A DNA stretch of 45,353 nucleotides from Bacteroidales bacterium (GTDB taxonomy: Bacteria > Bacteroidota > Bacteroidia > Bacteroidales > UBA12077): assembly GCA_027859205.1 (NCBI GenBank), contig JAQIBH010000126.1, forward strand, positions 1 to 45,353, in the 5' to 3' direction. The notes beneath the pieces are model-generated. The model saw nothing but the letters and a program-made list of their open reading frames with translations, was not told the DNA's origin and did no database searches. Below are positions 1-10,900 of the stretch, one piece after another (the first letter of the stretch is position 1; each line of letters opens with the position of its first letter). Position numbers and translations under genes: made by a program.

Positions 1-1439
1 ATTTCAAAATTTATTATTCCAAATGGTAAAAAAGGATCTTTGAATACAATTTTGAAGGCATTTCCATTCCAATGTTCTAACTTACTTGTAAAAACCTTTT
101 TAGCAGGAAGCAAAGTGCAAATTAATTCATAGTTTTCAATTTTAATTTCAGCATTACCATACATTTTATCTTGAAATATTCCTGTATATTCATTTAATTC
201 AAGACTTGCTTCTATTTCGGTGTTTTTAGTTGCAAGCCTGTTAGCATTAAATTCTTTTTCTAATTTATTTGATTCAATTTTCTTATTCGAATAGTATTCA
301 ACCCAATCGTTTGTGTATTGTTTTGTTGCTATATCAATAATTGAATAAAATAATGCATTGTTTCCATATAATTCAAATCCATTATTTAAAATTATAATTG
401 CCATGTTATCTTCAGGTATTAATGCTACTTTACTAATATATCCCGGCATTCCTCCGTTGTGTTCAATAATTTTTCGTCCATTATAATCGTATGTACTCCA
501 GCCTAATGCATAATTTAGAAAATGTATTCCAAGGCTTTCACGTTCTTCTGAAACAGGAAATGCTAATTGAGCCGACATTAAATTTCTTACTGTTTCTTTC
601 GTAAGTATTTGATCATTTTTCCATTTTCCGTTATTTAATAACATTGTTGCCCAATTAGCCAAATCCCTGGGATTGGACCATATTGAAGCAGCTGGTTTTG
701 TGGCTCGAAAATAATAAATGCCAATTATTGAATCATTAAAATGTGGAAAGGCAATTTCTTCTGTTCCATTGAATTGATCACTGGAAGTTCTTGTGTCACT
801 CATCTCTAATGGATCAAGAAATGTTTGTTGAATAAATTCTTCCCAAGATTGCCCTGTCACTCTTTCTATAATTTCACCTGCGATCATATACATATTATTT
901 TGATACCCAAATAGAGTTCGGAAATTATAATTAATAGGTAAATATTGCATTCGATTAATTACTTCTTCATTTGTATAAGTTGTATTATACCACAATAAAT
1001 CACCATAGAAAGTACCTAAACCTGTTCTATGAGATAAAATATCTTTTAACGTTAAATTATTTGTAATATATTCATCTGCTAATTTAAAGTTTGGGATATA
1101 ATCAATTACTCTATCGTTCCATGATAAAAGACCTTCGTCAACTAATTTTCCGATTCCCGCTGCAGTAAACGCTTTTGTGCAGGAAGCGATATTAAATATA
1201 TCATAATAGTCTAAAAAGTCCACATTGCTGGCATTCTTATATCCAAGTGCTTTCTGGTAAATTATTGCTCCATCTTGAATAATAGCCATGCTTAGACCTG
1301 TAGGGTGAAACTCATCGAAAATAGTTTGAGTAATATTATCATATTTTTGTAAATCGTTATCTTTTTTCTGAAGAAATAGTAGTAATGGAATAGCGATTAC
1401 AAGAATAAGTGGAAGTACAAATTTTACAATATTTTTCAT
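1..1439 (-). CDS. Beta-lactamase family serine hydrolase (partial, C-terminus cut by window edge)
   Basis: Reading leftwards from ATG at 1439, the frame stays open for 479 codons to the window edge, so the end is missing. Residues 1-26 are a basic then hydrophobic segment (signal anchor). The class C beta-lactamase/DD-peptidase motifs are visible: SCTK at 86-89 (catalytic Ser and Lys), YQN at 179-181 and HNGG at 327-330. From about residue 405 the sequence resembles the C-terminal DUF3471-type beta-sandwich often attached to such enzymes in Bacteroidota. Family members act in the periplasm as peptidases, esterases or amidases on small substrates; the true substrate cannot be told from sequence, and antibiotic hydrolysis should not be assumed. 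It has no co-directional neighbour within the window. Confidence 0.88.
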   Translation of the reverse strand, partial: MKNIVKFVLPLILVIAIPLLLFLQKKDNDLQKYDNITQTIFDEFHPTGLSMAIIQDGAIIYQKALGYKNASNVDFLDYYDIFNIASCTKAFTAAGIGKLVDEGLLSWNDRVIDYIPNFKLADEYITNNLTLKDILSHRTGLGTFYGDLLWYNTTYTNEEVINRMQYLPINYNFRTLFGYQNNMYMIAGEIIERVTGQSWEEFIQQTFLDPLEMSDTRTSSDQFNGTEEIAFPHFNDSIIGIYYFRATKPAASIWSNPRDLANWATMLLNNGKWKNDQILTKETVRNLMSAQLAFPVSEERESLGIHFLNYALGWSTYDYNGRKIIEHNGGMPGYISKVALIPEDNMAIIILNNGFELYGNNALFYSIIDIATKQYTNDWVEYYSNKKIESNKLEKEFNANRLATKNTEIEASLELNEYTGIFQDKMYGNAEIKIENYELICTLLPAKKVFTSKLEHWNGNAFKIVFKDPFLPFGIINFE

Positions 1440-1663
1440 TTTTGAACGATTTAAATAGTTGATAAAAGCATATTATGAGGCAATTAAAGTAACTATTTTA
1501 ATTTCAAAAATCAATTTTATATAAATAATTAAATAAAAAAACCGATTTATCTTAATGAAATAGGGCTGAAAGTCGAATTTATAAGTAATCAAACTTATTC
1601 GTATAGAAGAACTTCTGCTGAATTTATTTTGGCTGCTTATAAAGTTTTCATTAATACAGTACT

Positions 1664-1765
1664 TTATACAATCACGATTTGTAAAACGCTGAAACTTCTC
1701 AAAGAAATTTTCAAATAGTTTTTCCACATCATAACTTTTGTTTTTTTGATATATGTTCAAAATTA
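1664..1765 (-). pseudogene. Possible relic of the promoter and start of a MacB/FtsX-type ABC transporter permease gene
   Basis: On the minus strand a TAATTTTG box (1765-1758) fits the Bacteroidota TAnnTTTG -7 element. About 25 bases on, two ATGs (1732, 1729) begin a frame reading MMWKNYLKISLRSF, very like the usual N-terminus of MacB-type permeases in this phylum. It stops after 22 codons (TAA at 1666-1664), before the first membrane helix would start, and no frame continues the family. The alternative 95-residue reading over 1473-1760 has no family resemblance. The match covers only about 14 residues, so chance is possible. Confidence 0.33.
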
Positions 1766-1785
1766 TTTAAATTGGAGGTATGAAA

Positions 1786-1803
1786 ATGTTAAGGTTTTAC
1801 TAA
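1786..1803 (+). other. Possible 5-codon leader ORF with strong Shine-Dalgarno
   Basis: GGAGG at 1774-1778 sits seven bases before ATG 1786, which encodes MLRFY and then TAA. A strong Shine-Dalgarno is unusual in Bacteroidota. The mini-ORF lies between the relic gene start and a strong hairpin terminator, so it could be a leader peptide, but nothing shows that it is transcribed or translated. Confidence 0.18.
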
Positions 1804-1826
1804 TAAAAGTTAAGGAACTGTTAAAG
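1788..1826. promoter_or_regulatory. Three GTTAAGG-type direct repeats, possible regulator binding site
   Basis: GTTAAGG occurs at 1788-1794 and 1809-1815, and GTTAAAG at 1820-1826. The starts are 21 and 11 bases apart, about two and one helical turns. A longer 17-base match (GTTAAxGTTTTACTAAT) relates 1788-1804 to 1820-1836. LytTR-type response regulators bind direct repeats with a GTT-A-G core spaced about 21 bases, and LytTR regulators are common in Bacteroidota, so such an operator is a reasonable guess. No regulated promoter is identified. Confidence 0.3.
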
Positions 1827-1850
1827 TTTTACTAATCAAAAACTAATCCC

Positions 1851-1884
1851 AAAAAAAGAGGTGATTTATATCACCGCTTTTTTT
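1851..1884. terminator. Bidirectional hairpin terminator upstream of the giant adhesin gene
   Basis: Stem GGTGAT (1860-1865), loop TTAT, stem ATCACC (1870-1875), flanked by an A run on the left (1851-1857) and a T run on the right (1878-1884). This is a textbook intrinsic terminator readable from either strand. No plus-strand gene precedes it except the 5-codon mini-ORF, so it may insulate the adhesin operon, end an unseen RNA, or work as a leader attenuator. Confidence 0.7.
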
Positions 1885-1916
1885 CATTTAAAAGCCTAGA
1901 ATCATGAACCTTTTAG

Positions 1917-1944
1917 ACGTTATAACGTATCCCATCTTGATGGG
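1917..1944. promoter_or_regulatory. Perfect 12-bp palindrome and adjacent small hairpin before the adhesin gene
   Basis: ACGTTATAACGT at 1917-1928 is a perfect 12-base palindrome, the form of a homodimer operator. Two bases later CCCATCTTGATGGG (1931-1944) can fold as a 5-bp hairpin. Both lie between the terminator and the start at 1993, where the promoter and 5' UTR of the adhesin operon should be. I see no clear TAnnTTTG box there, so the promoter itself is not assigned. Confidence 0.35.
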
Positions 1945-1992
1945 GTGAATAAAAACTATCTCCGTTGTCATTATTGATCTAATATTAAGATT

Positions 1993-4900
1993 ATGAAACA
2001 GTTTAAAATAAGAATACTTCCAAATATAAAAATTTTATTATTTATTGTATTACAATTATTTTTTGTTATTCACCAAAGTATAGCGGCTACTATTGATGAT
2101 GCAAATGATTACACCACATATTGTACTACTTATGGAACAGATTTATTCATTGCTTCCAGTCCTAATACCAAAAATTGGTATTGTGATGTTCCCGGAGCAA
2201 TGACTGCTACTGTAACAGTCGGGAGCACATGGCAAGCCACGTTTGATCCTTCAGCTGTAGCCGGGCCATATCCTAGAGTTGTTAATATTCGATATTGTGC
2301 AAATGCTGATGGTAGTGGAGTTATATTTTGGGAGGTAAATGTTACTGTTGATGAATATAGTGGACCGGCTGTAACTTTTGATCCGGTACCTGATATTTGT
2401 GTTTTAGGTGCTGTGGTTGATTTAGAACCATATGTAAACCCTACACCGGGTACATTTACGGGTGCCGGAATATCCGGAAATGATTTCGATCCTGCTGTTG
2501 CCGGAGTTGGAACACATACTATTACTTATACCTATCCTGTTACGGGATGTGCTTCATCTATTAATAGAGATATTAATGTATATGATTTGGTAGTAACATT
2601 AAATCCTTTTGCTGATGTATGTGTGGATGCTGCAGCATTTGCTTTATCCGGGGGGAGTCCGGCAGGGGGTACTTATTATATTGATGGCGTTGCAAATGGA
2701 ACATTTGATCCAGCTGTTGAAGGTACAGGAGTCCATGTTATAGATTATGAGTATAATGATGGAAGTTGTACAGTTACTGCTACTGAAAATTTAACTGTAA
2801 ATGCCTTACCATCACCTACAATATTTAATTTACTCGCTGTGCATTGTCAGGGTGATCCTGTTGATCCATTTGACTATACACCTGCATCAAGTACCGGAAC
2901 TGGTGTTTTTTCCGGTGTGCCTGCCGGTATTACAGATAATACTGATGGAACAGCTAGTTATGATCCTGCTTCAACAGGTTTAGGCTCTTTTAAGCTTGTT
3001 TATACTTTTACCGATACAAATGGATGTACTAATTCAGTATCTACCCCTACAAAAACTGGAACAGAATTGTTTTTTGTGGATTTAGATCCTCAATATTGTG
3101 ATAATGAGGGGGATTTCCAGTTTAAATATACACCCGGTGCAACTGCAAATCCTGGTGATGGTGTGACTATAGCTCCTGTTACAGCAGCATTTACTGATAA
3201 TGGAGATGGAACAGCTAATTTTAATCCATCAGCTGCTGGAGCAGATACTTACACTTTTACTTACCAATATACTGATCCGGATGGATGTGTTACCGTAATT
3301 ACGCAAGATGTTATTGTTTCAATTGCTCCAACTGCAAGTATTGGAGGATTGAGTGCTGCTTATTGTTCCAATGATGCTGATGATACTGATGTTTTAGGAT
3401 TTCCAGCTCCGGTTGGTGATGCAAAAGGCGTTTTTTCTACATTAATAGCAGGATTAACCGATAATGGAGATGGTACAGCTACATTCTCACCTAGTACAGC
3501 TCCTGTTGGAGGCCCTTATGATATTACTTATACATATACTGATGCTGTTGGATGTTCAGATACTCATACTGAAACGGTTACAATAAATCAGGCACCAACA
3601 GCTACTATAAGCGGAACTACAACCATTTGTGAAGGTGCTGTAACTAATTTAACAACCACATTTTCGGTTAATTCTGATTACACATATGTAATTACTGATG
3701 GTTCAAATAATTATAGTTTTACTGTTGCTGGTGTGGGTTCAGATATTCAACCGGTTAGCCCTGTTGTTAATACAACATACACTCTGGTTTCAGTAACCGA
3801 TGATGCTACCGGTTGTGATGGTTCTCTTGCCGGTTCGGCAGTAATTACGGTTACTCCGGCTGTAAATATTACAACACAACCCGTAAATAAAGTAGCATGT
3901 CCTGGAGATAATATTAGTTTTAATGTGGTTTCTGATGGTGTTAATTTATCTTATGCATGGGAATTTGATCCTGTAGGTGCACCGGTACTTTTTGGTCCAG
4001 TTGGTATAAATTCAGCAAGCCATGCTATAAATGGAGTTGATGCTACAGATGCTGGAACTTATCGTGTTACAGTGTCAAGTGCTACCTGTGGAGGACCTGA
4101 GGTTAGTGATGAAGTAACATTGTCTGTTGGAAATACAACAACAATTACAGCTCAACCCACTGATGTTGCAGCTTGCGATGGAACTAGCCAAAATCTACAA
4201 GTTTTAGTAACAGGAGATAATTTAACATATGAATGGCGCGAAAATGGTGTTGCAATAAACACGTTAGGTGATCCAAATTATGTTGGTGATGATACTCCAA
4301 TTTTAACAATAAATAATTTGGACAATACTTATGATGGTAACGTTTATACCTGTTTTATTTCTGGAGACTGTGGAGATGAAACAAGTAATCCCGCTACTGT
4401 TACTGTTGATGGTCCTATTGTTATTACTACTCAACCAACAAACAAAACAGCTTGTCCAGGAGGTAATATAAATTATTCTGTATCAGCCACTGGAACAAGT
4501 TTATCTTATCAATGGCAATATAATGATGGTGTGTGGAATGATATTGCAGGTGCTACAGGTGATAATCTTGTATTGAATAATGTTGATGCAGTAGATGCTG
4601 CAAGAACATATCGGTGTGAGGTTTCAAGTCCTTGTGGAGAAATTGTATACAGTGATGATGTTACTCTTACCTTATATGTTGAAATAAATATCACAACACA
4701 ACCATCTGATGCGACTGTTTGCGAAACAGATGTTGTCAATTTTCAAGTTATTTCTGACGGTTCTAATTTATTATATCAATGGCAATTTAATGATGGTTCT
4801 GGTTACGTTGATTTAGTAGACACCGTTGGGGTAAGAACAGGTTCAACGAGTTCAAGTCTTACACTTTTAACAACGGCCTTAGCTGATGAAGGGTTGTACC

Positions 4901-7900
4901 GATGTGTAATAACTAATGTATGTGGAACTGACAATAGCAATGCCGCAACTTTAGTTGTTGATGAAGCTGTAGCAATTACTGCTGAACCAACTGATATTGA
5001 TGCTTGTGCAAATGATGATGTAAGTTTTACAGTAACAGCTACAGGAACAGATTTAACTTATCAATGGCAATTTGATGATGGAGGAGGATATGCAAATCTG
5101 ATAAGCGGTGCGCATATCTCAGGTTCAGGGTCGTTAGTATCAGGAGTTAATAATGCTACTCTATTAATAGATAATATTGCTGCCGGCGACGATGGTGATT
5201 ATCGATGTCTTGTTACCAATGGTTGTGGAACGGTGACAAGTTCAACAGCAATTCTTGCAATTCATGCAAGTACAGTATTGAATGCTGCATTCCCAACAGA
5301 TAAATCTAAATGTATAGGAGAATCAGCTAATTTTACCGTGGATGTTACAAGTGGAACGGTTACTTCTTATAAATGGCAATTTGATATAGATAGTGATGGA
5401 GTTTTTGTTGATTTAAATGATGGTCCTCAACCATCAGGGTCAAATATCCCGGTTGGATCATCCGCATCAAATGCATTGTCTGTAGATAATTTATTCGCAG
5501 CCGATGCCGGATTATACCGTTGTGTTGTTACAGGTATTTGCGGAACAGTAAACTCCAATGCAGCAACATTAGATATTGATGAACCTGTTACCATAACTAA
5601 AGATCCAACTGATAAAATGGAATGTGAAACAGAAGATGTGACTTTTTCTATAACTGCCACTGGAACAGGATTATCATATCAGTGGGAAAATTCAGGAGGT
5701 ACTATTGCCGGAGCAGTTAATCCAAATCTTGTGCTGACAAATGTTAATGCTGGAGATGAAGATGATTATTATTGTGTAGTAACAAATAGTTGTAATTCAC
5801 AGACTAGTGCATCAGCAAATTTAACCTTATATACACCAATTTCAGTTACTGCTGACCCGGCTAGTATAACACGCTGCGAGGGCGACGATGCTGCTTTTAA
5901 TATTACTGTTGATCCTACAAGCGATAGTCCTGCTTATCAGTGGTATCAGGATGGAAATCCATTATCGGATGGAGTAAATGGTAATGGAGCAGTTTTATCA
6001 GGAATTGGAACAAATAGCTTATATATTACTGGTTTAACAACCGGTGAAGCAGGGGTTTATACTTGTGAAGTTACAGGTCCTTGTAATACTGAATCCAGAA
6101 CAGCTAATTTAACTGTTAATGATTCAGTAGTAGTAAATACAAACCCGGTAAGCAAATTAGTTTGTCCGGCAACTAATACTTCTTTTATTGTAAATGCTAC
6201 CGGTGGAGTAACAGGATATCAATGGCAATATGATGATTTAGGAGGAGGTGGTTTTGTCAATCTTGCTAATGCTGCACCGTATTCAGGTGTGTTTACAACT
6301 GCATTGACCATAACAAATGTTGCTGCTACTGAAGCTGGAGTTTACCGATGTGAAATTACCGGTAGTTGTATTGGAGATGTAGTATATAGTAATTCTGCTA
6401 ATTTAACAGTAGGAGTAACAACTGCTATTACAGCACAACCAATAGATGTTACCGGATGTGAAACTCAGGATATTATTTTTTCATTAACCGCAGAGGGAAC
6501 AGTATTATCATATCAATGGTTTAAAAATCCTACAGACACACTAGTAGATTTTGGTGATATTTCAGGTGCAACAACAAATACCTTATCCATTGCAAATATT
6601 GAGCCTGCCGATGCAGGTGTATATTATTGTGAGGTTTTCGGAACCTGTGGAGATGTAACAAGTGGAACTCCAACATTAGTTGTAAATGAGGGTTTAACAA
6701 TAAATACAAACCCCATAAGTAAAACTATTTGCCCGGGAGCCAATACCAGTTATGTGGTTAATGTTTCCGGTGATATCAATGCTTACCAATGGCAATTTAA
6801 TGATGGTGGTGGATTTGTTAATTTACTAAATGGCGTTCAGGCTTCTACATCAACTGTTGCAGGAGCATTAACAAATACCTTGTTTATAAATGATGTTGAT
6901 GCAGGAGATGCAGGAACGTATCGTTGTGTAATTGATGGTGTATGCGAAGATTTAAATAGCAGTCCGGCAGGATTAACAGTAGCTACTGCAACAATTATAG
7001 TTACAGACCCAACCGATGCCAGTTTGTGCGAAGGTGATGATGTTGATTTCTCTGTGGATGCTACAGGTACTAATCTTTTTTATGAATGGTACAAAGCATC
7101 TCAGGTTCTTCCTTTATCTGATGGCGTTTCTATAAGTGGTAGTACAACTAATACACTCTCAATAACAGGATTGGTTGTTGCTGATGCTGATGTTTATAGT
7201 TGTGTTGTAAGTGGAACATGCAATAATGCTACTAGTGCTGGAGCAAATCTTTCAGTTGGTGAATATTTAACTATTAATACACAACCAACAAATAAAACGG
7301 CATGCCCTGGAGGAACAGCTTCATTTAATGTTAATGTTTCGGGTGATATAATCAGTTATCAATGGTATAAGGATGGAGTTCTTGTTACTAATCCAACTGT
7401 ATCGGGTGCAACAGCTACCGGAATAAATGGTGCAACTTTAACTATTACAGGTATAGATGCTCTAGATGATGGCAATTATCGTTGTGAAATTGTAGGAGAT
7501 TGTGAAACAATATTTAGCAATACAGCAAGTCTGACAGTAAATGTAACTACAACCAGTACTGATCCTGCAAATGTAACAGATTGTGAAGGAGAAACAGTAA
7601 GTTTTAGTGTAACAACTACAGGTACAAGCCTTACGTATCAATGGTATAAAGATGCAGTTGAATTAGATGATGGAGTTCAGATTTCGGGTTCAACTTTCTC
7701 GGGAACAGAAAATCCTACTTTAGTTATTGAGAATGCTAATCCCGATGACGACGGTTCATATCATTGTGTTGTTGACGGACAATGTACCGATATTACAACC
7801 AATACTGCTATCTTAACAATAACACCAACAACAGCTGTGACCTTACAGCCTTCTGATTTCTCTGTGCTTGATGGTGGAACTGCTACCTTTACAATTACGG

Positions 7901-10900
7901 CGGAAAGTGATATTGCATCATATCTTTGGTATAAAGATGGAGTTTCACTGGCTAATGTAGGAAATATTTCAGGAGCTGATTTGGCTACACTAACAATAAA
8001 CCCGGTTGCTTCTGGAGTTGATGAAGGCGATTACCATTGTGTTGTAACCGGTAACACTTGTGGAAATGCAACTAGTAATACTGCAACATTAACAATTCTT
8101 CTAGCAACTTCTGTTACAACTCAACCTGCAGCCAATACTACTAAATGTCAGGGAGAAGATTTGCTGTTAAGCATAACTACTACTGGCGGACCACATACCT
8201 ATCAATGGCAATTTGATGATGGTACAGGTTATGCCAATTTAAATATTGGTGCACATATTTCAGGCTCAGGTTCCTCTGTTTCAGGCGTAACTTCAACTTC
8301 TTTAGTTATTAAAGGTATTCAACCTGATGATGAAGGATTTTATCGCTGTGTTTTAAATGGAGGTCCTGATGCGACAAATTCTGCATTAGTAAATGTAATT
8401 GAGACAATTACAATAAATACTCATCCTACTAATAAAGAAAGATGTGATGGTGACCCTGTTACTTTTAGTGTTAGTGCTTCAGGAGGTATAGACCAATACC
8501 AGTGGAAAAAAGACGGTGTGGATATTCCCGCTGAAAATGCCTCATCGTATACCATTGCTGCTGTTGTTGCAGGTGATGCAGGAACATATACCTGTGTTGT
8601 AGAAGCACTTGGAACATGTGCCGATATAACTAGCAATTCAGCACAATTGACTGTTAATGACGTTACGGTTTTGAATTCAGGGCCTGCTGATCAATTACTT
8701 TGCGAAGGAGCAAGCGTTACTTTATCAATAGATGCAACTGGAAGTAATTTGACATATCAATGGTATTTCGACTCAGATACCTTAACCGATGGAGGTTCAA
8801 TAAGTGGTAGTCAAGAAAAGGACCTTATTATTTCAAATGCTTTATTAACAGATGCAGGAAATTATTATTGTGAAATTACAGGTTCATGTGGAAGCGAAAC
8901 TACAGTGCCAGTAGATATTACTGTCGATGAAACAACGACTATAACTACACAACCAATAAGCAGAAGTAAATGTATTGGCGACCAGGTTCAGTTTGTAGTT
9001 GCTGCTGAAGGAGCCAGTTTAACATATCAATGGCGATTTAATGATGGTAGCGGATATGTGGATTTATTAGGAGAGACAAATACAACATTAACCATAGATC
9101 CTATTGCTGCAATAGATGCCGGAAATTATTATTGTGAAATAGTAAGTGCAAATGGTTGTGGTGATATTGACAGTGATGCTGCAACCTTAACGGCATATGA
9201 AAATACTGTTTTAGTTGGTAGCCCGGTTGATGAAACATTATGTGAGGGAGCAAGTACAACCTTAACGGCAGATGTTACAGGAGGTAATTTAACATATACC
9301 TGGATAAGAGATAATATTGCATTAACGAATGGCCCAAATATAAGTGGAGTAAATACTGCTAATCTGGAAATATCGAATGCCACTTTAACGGAAGCTGGAA
9401 TATACCAGTGCAATATAAGCGGTTTCTGTGGTGCATCAGTTTCCACTACTCCTGCAACAATAACCATAGACCCTTCAACAACAATAACTACACAACCCGC
9501 AGATGGAGAAATATGTGTAGGCGACAGCAAATTATTCATAGTAGATGCTGATGGTCTAGATCTAAACTATCAATGGAGGTTTAATGGAGCAGATATTCCT
9601 GGGGAAACAAATTCACAATTAAGCATAGACCCTGTTGATTTAACTGATGACGGAATTTATACATGCTTTATTTCAAGCAATAATAGTTGTGGAGATGTAT
9701 TAAGTTCACCTGCTACCCTTACTGTTCATGAAGCTACCGTAATAAACTCCAGCCCGATAGATAGAACTGAGTGTGAGGGTGCAACTACAACATTTACTGT
9801 AGATGCAGCAGGTGGTAATTTACAATATCAATGGATAAAAGATGGTGTTACTACTTTATCTGATGGTGGAAATATCTCGGGTGCTGAAACTAAAGATTTA
9901 ATGATTACTGGAATTAATCTGATAGATGATGGTGTATATACTTGCAAAGTATCCGGTTTTTGCACTAATCAAACTTCAGATCCTGCAGATTTAATTGTTA
10001 ATCCTTCAACAATAATAACATCATCACCTTCAAGTAAAACAAATTGTAAAGGAACTTCAGTAACTTTCTATGTTACAGCTACAGGTTCTAATTTAGTATA
10101 TGAGTGGCAAAAAGGAACAACAAAATTAGATTCAGGTCCTCAACCTTCTGGTTCCATAGTTACAAATGAAACAACAAGTGCGCTTAACATAACCGATATA
10201 GCTGTTTTAGATGCCGGATCATATAGATGTGTTGTAACCGGTGATTGCGGGACCCAAAATTCAGATCCGGCAATATTAACGGTTTACGATAGTACTTTAA
10301 TTACTACTCAACCAACTGGAGGTAATTATTGTGAAGGAGATCCGTTCACTTTAAGTGTGGTAGCCTCAGGTGATAACTTAGTTTACCAGTGGAAAAAAGA
10401 TGGTGTTGCATTATCCGATACTGGAAATATAACAGGTTCACAGGCACCAAATTTAATTATAAATAATGCATCAATAAACTATTCAGGTGTTTATACATGT
10501 TATGTTTCTGGCTCATGTGGCAGTGAGAATAGCTCTACTGTAACAGTTCAGGTTAAATCACCTACAATTATTACAACACAGCCAGAAAATAAAACAATCT
10601 GCGAGGGAGATGTAGCAGTATTTAGTGTTGATGCAACAGGAGAAGGTTTATTATATGAATGGCAACAAGATGAAAACCCATTATCTGACGGAGTAAATAT
10701 ATCTGGATCAACATCTTCAATTTTATCTTTAAGCAATTTGGTTGCCGGAGATGCTGGAGAGTATCGATGTGTTGTATCTGGCGATTGTGGTTCAGTTAAC
10801 AGCGATGCTGCAAATTTAATTGTTAATGTATATCCTTCTGCAGCCGGAGTAATTACTGGGCCAACAGAAGTATGTCAGGGTAGCAGCAATATAATTTATG

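Noticed and set aside
1-1439. Antibiotic-resistance beta-lactamase
   Set aside because: SxxK, YxN and HNGG motifs are shared by many esterases and peptidases, and the attached DUF3471-like domain points to the non-resistance group.
1473-1760. 95-residue minus-strand ORF as a gene
   Set aside because: Low-complexity AT-rich translation with no family features; a different frame in the same stretch shows a better (relic permease) match.
9129-9539. 136-residue minus-strand ORF inside the giant adhesin gene
   Set aside because: It mirrors the repeated Ig-like coding sequence; other shadows recur in the same relative positions. Not a separate gene.
3865-10827. Regular repeats of about 280 bases as a CRISPR-like or satellite array
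   Set aside because: The periodicity is due to protein domains; DNA copies are diverged and the frame is continuous.
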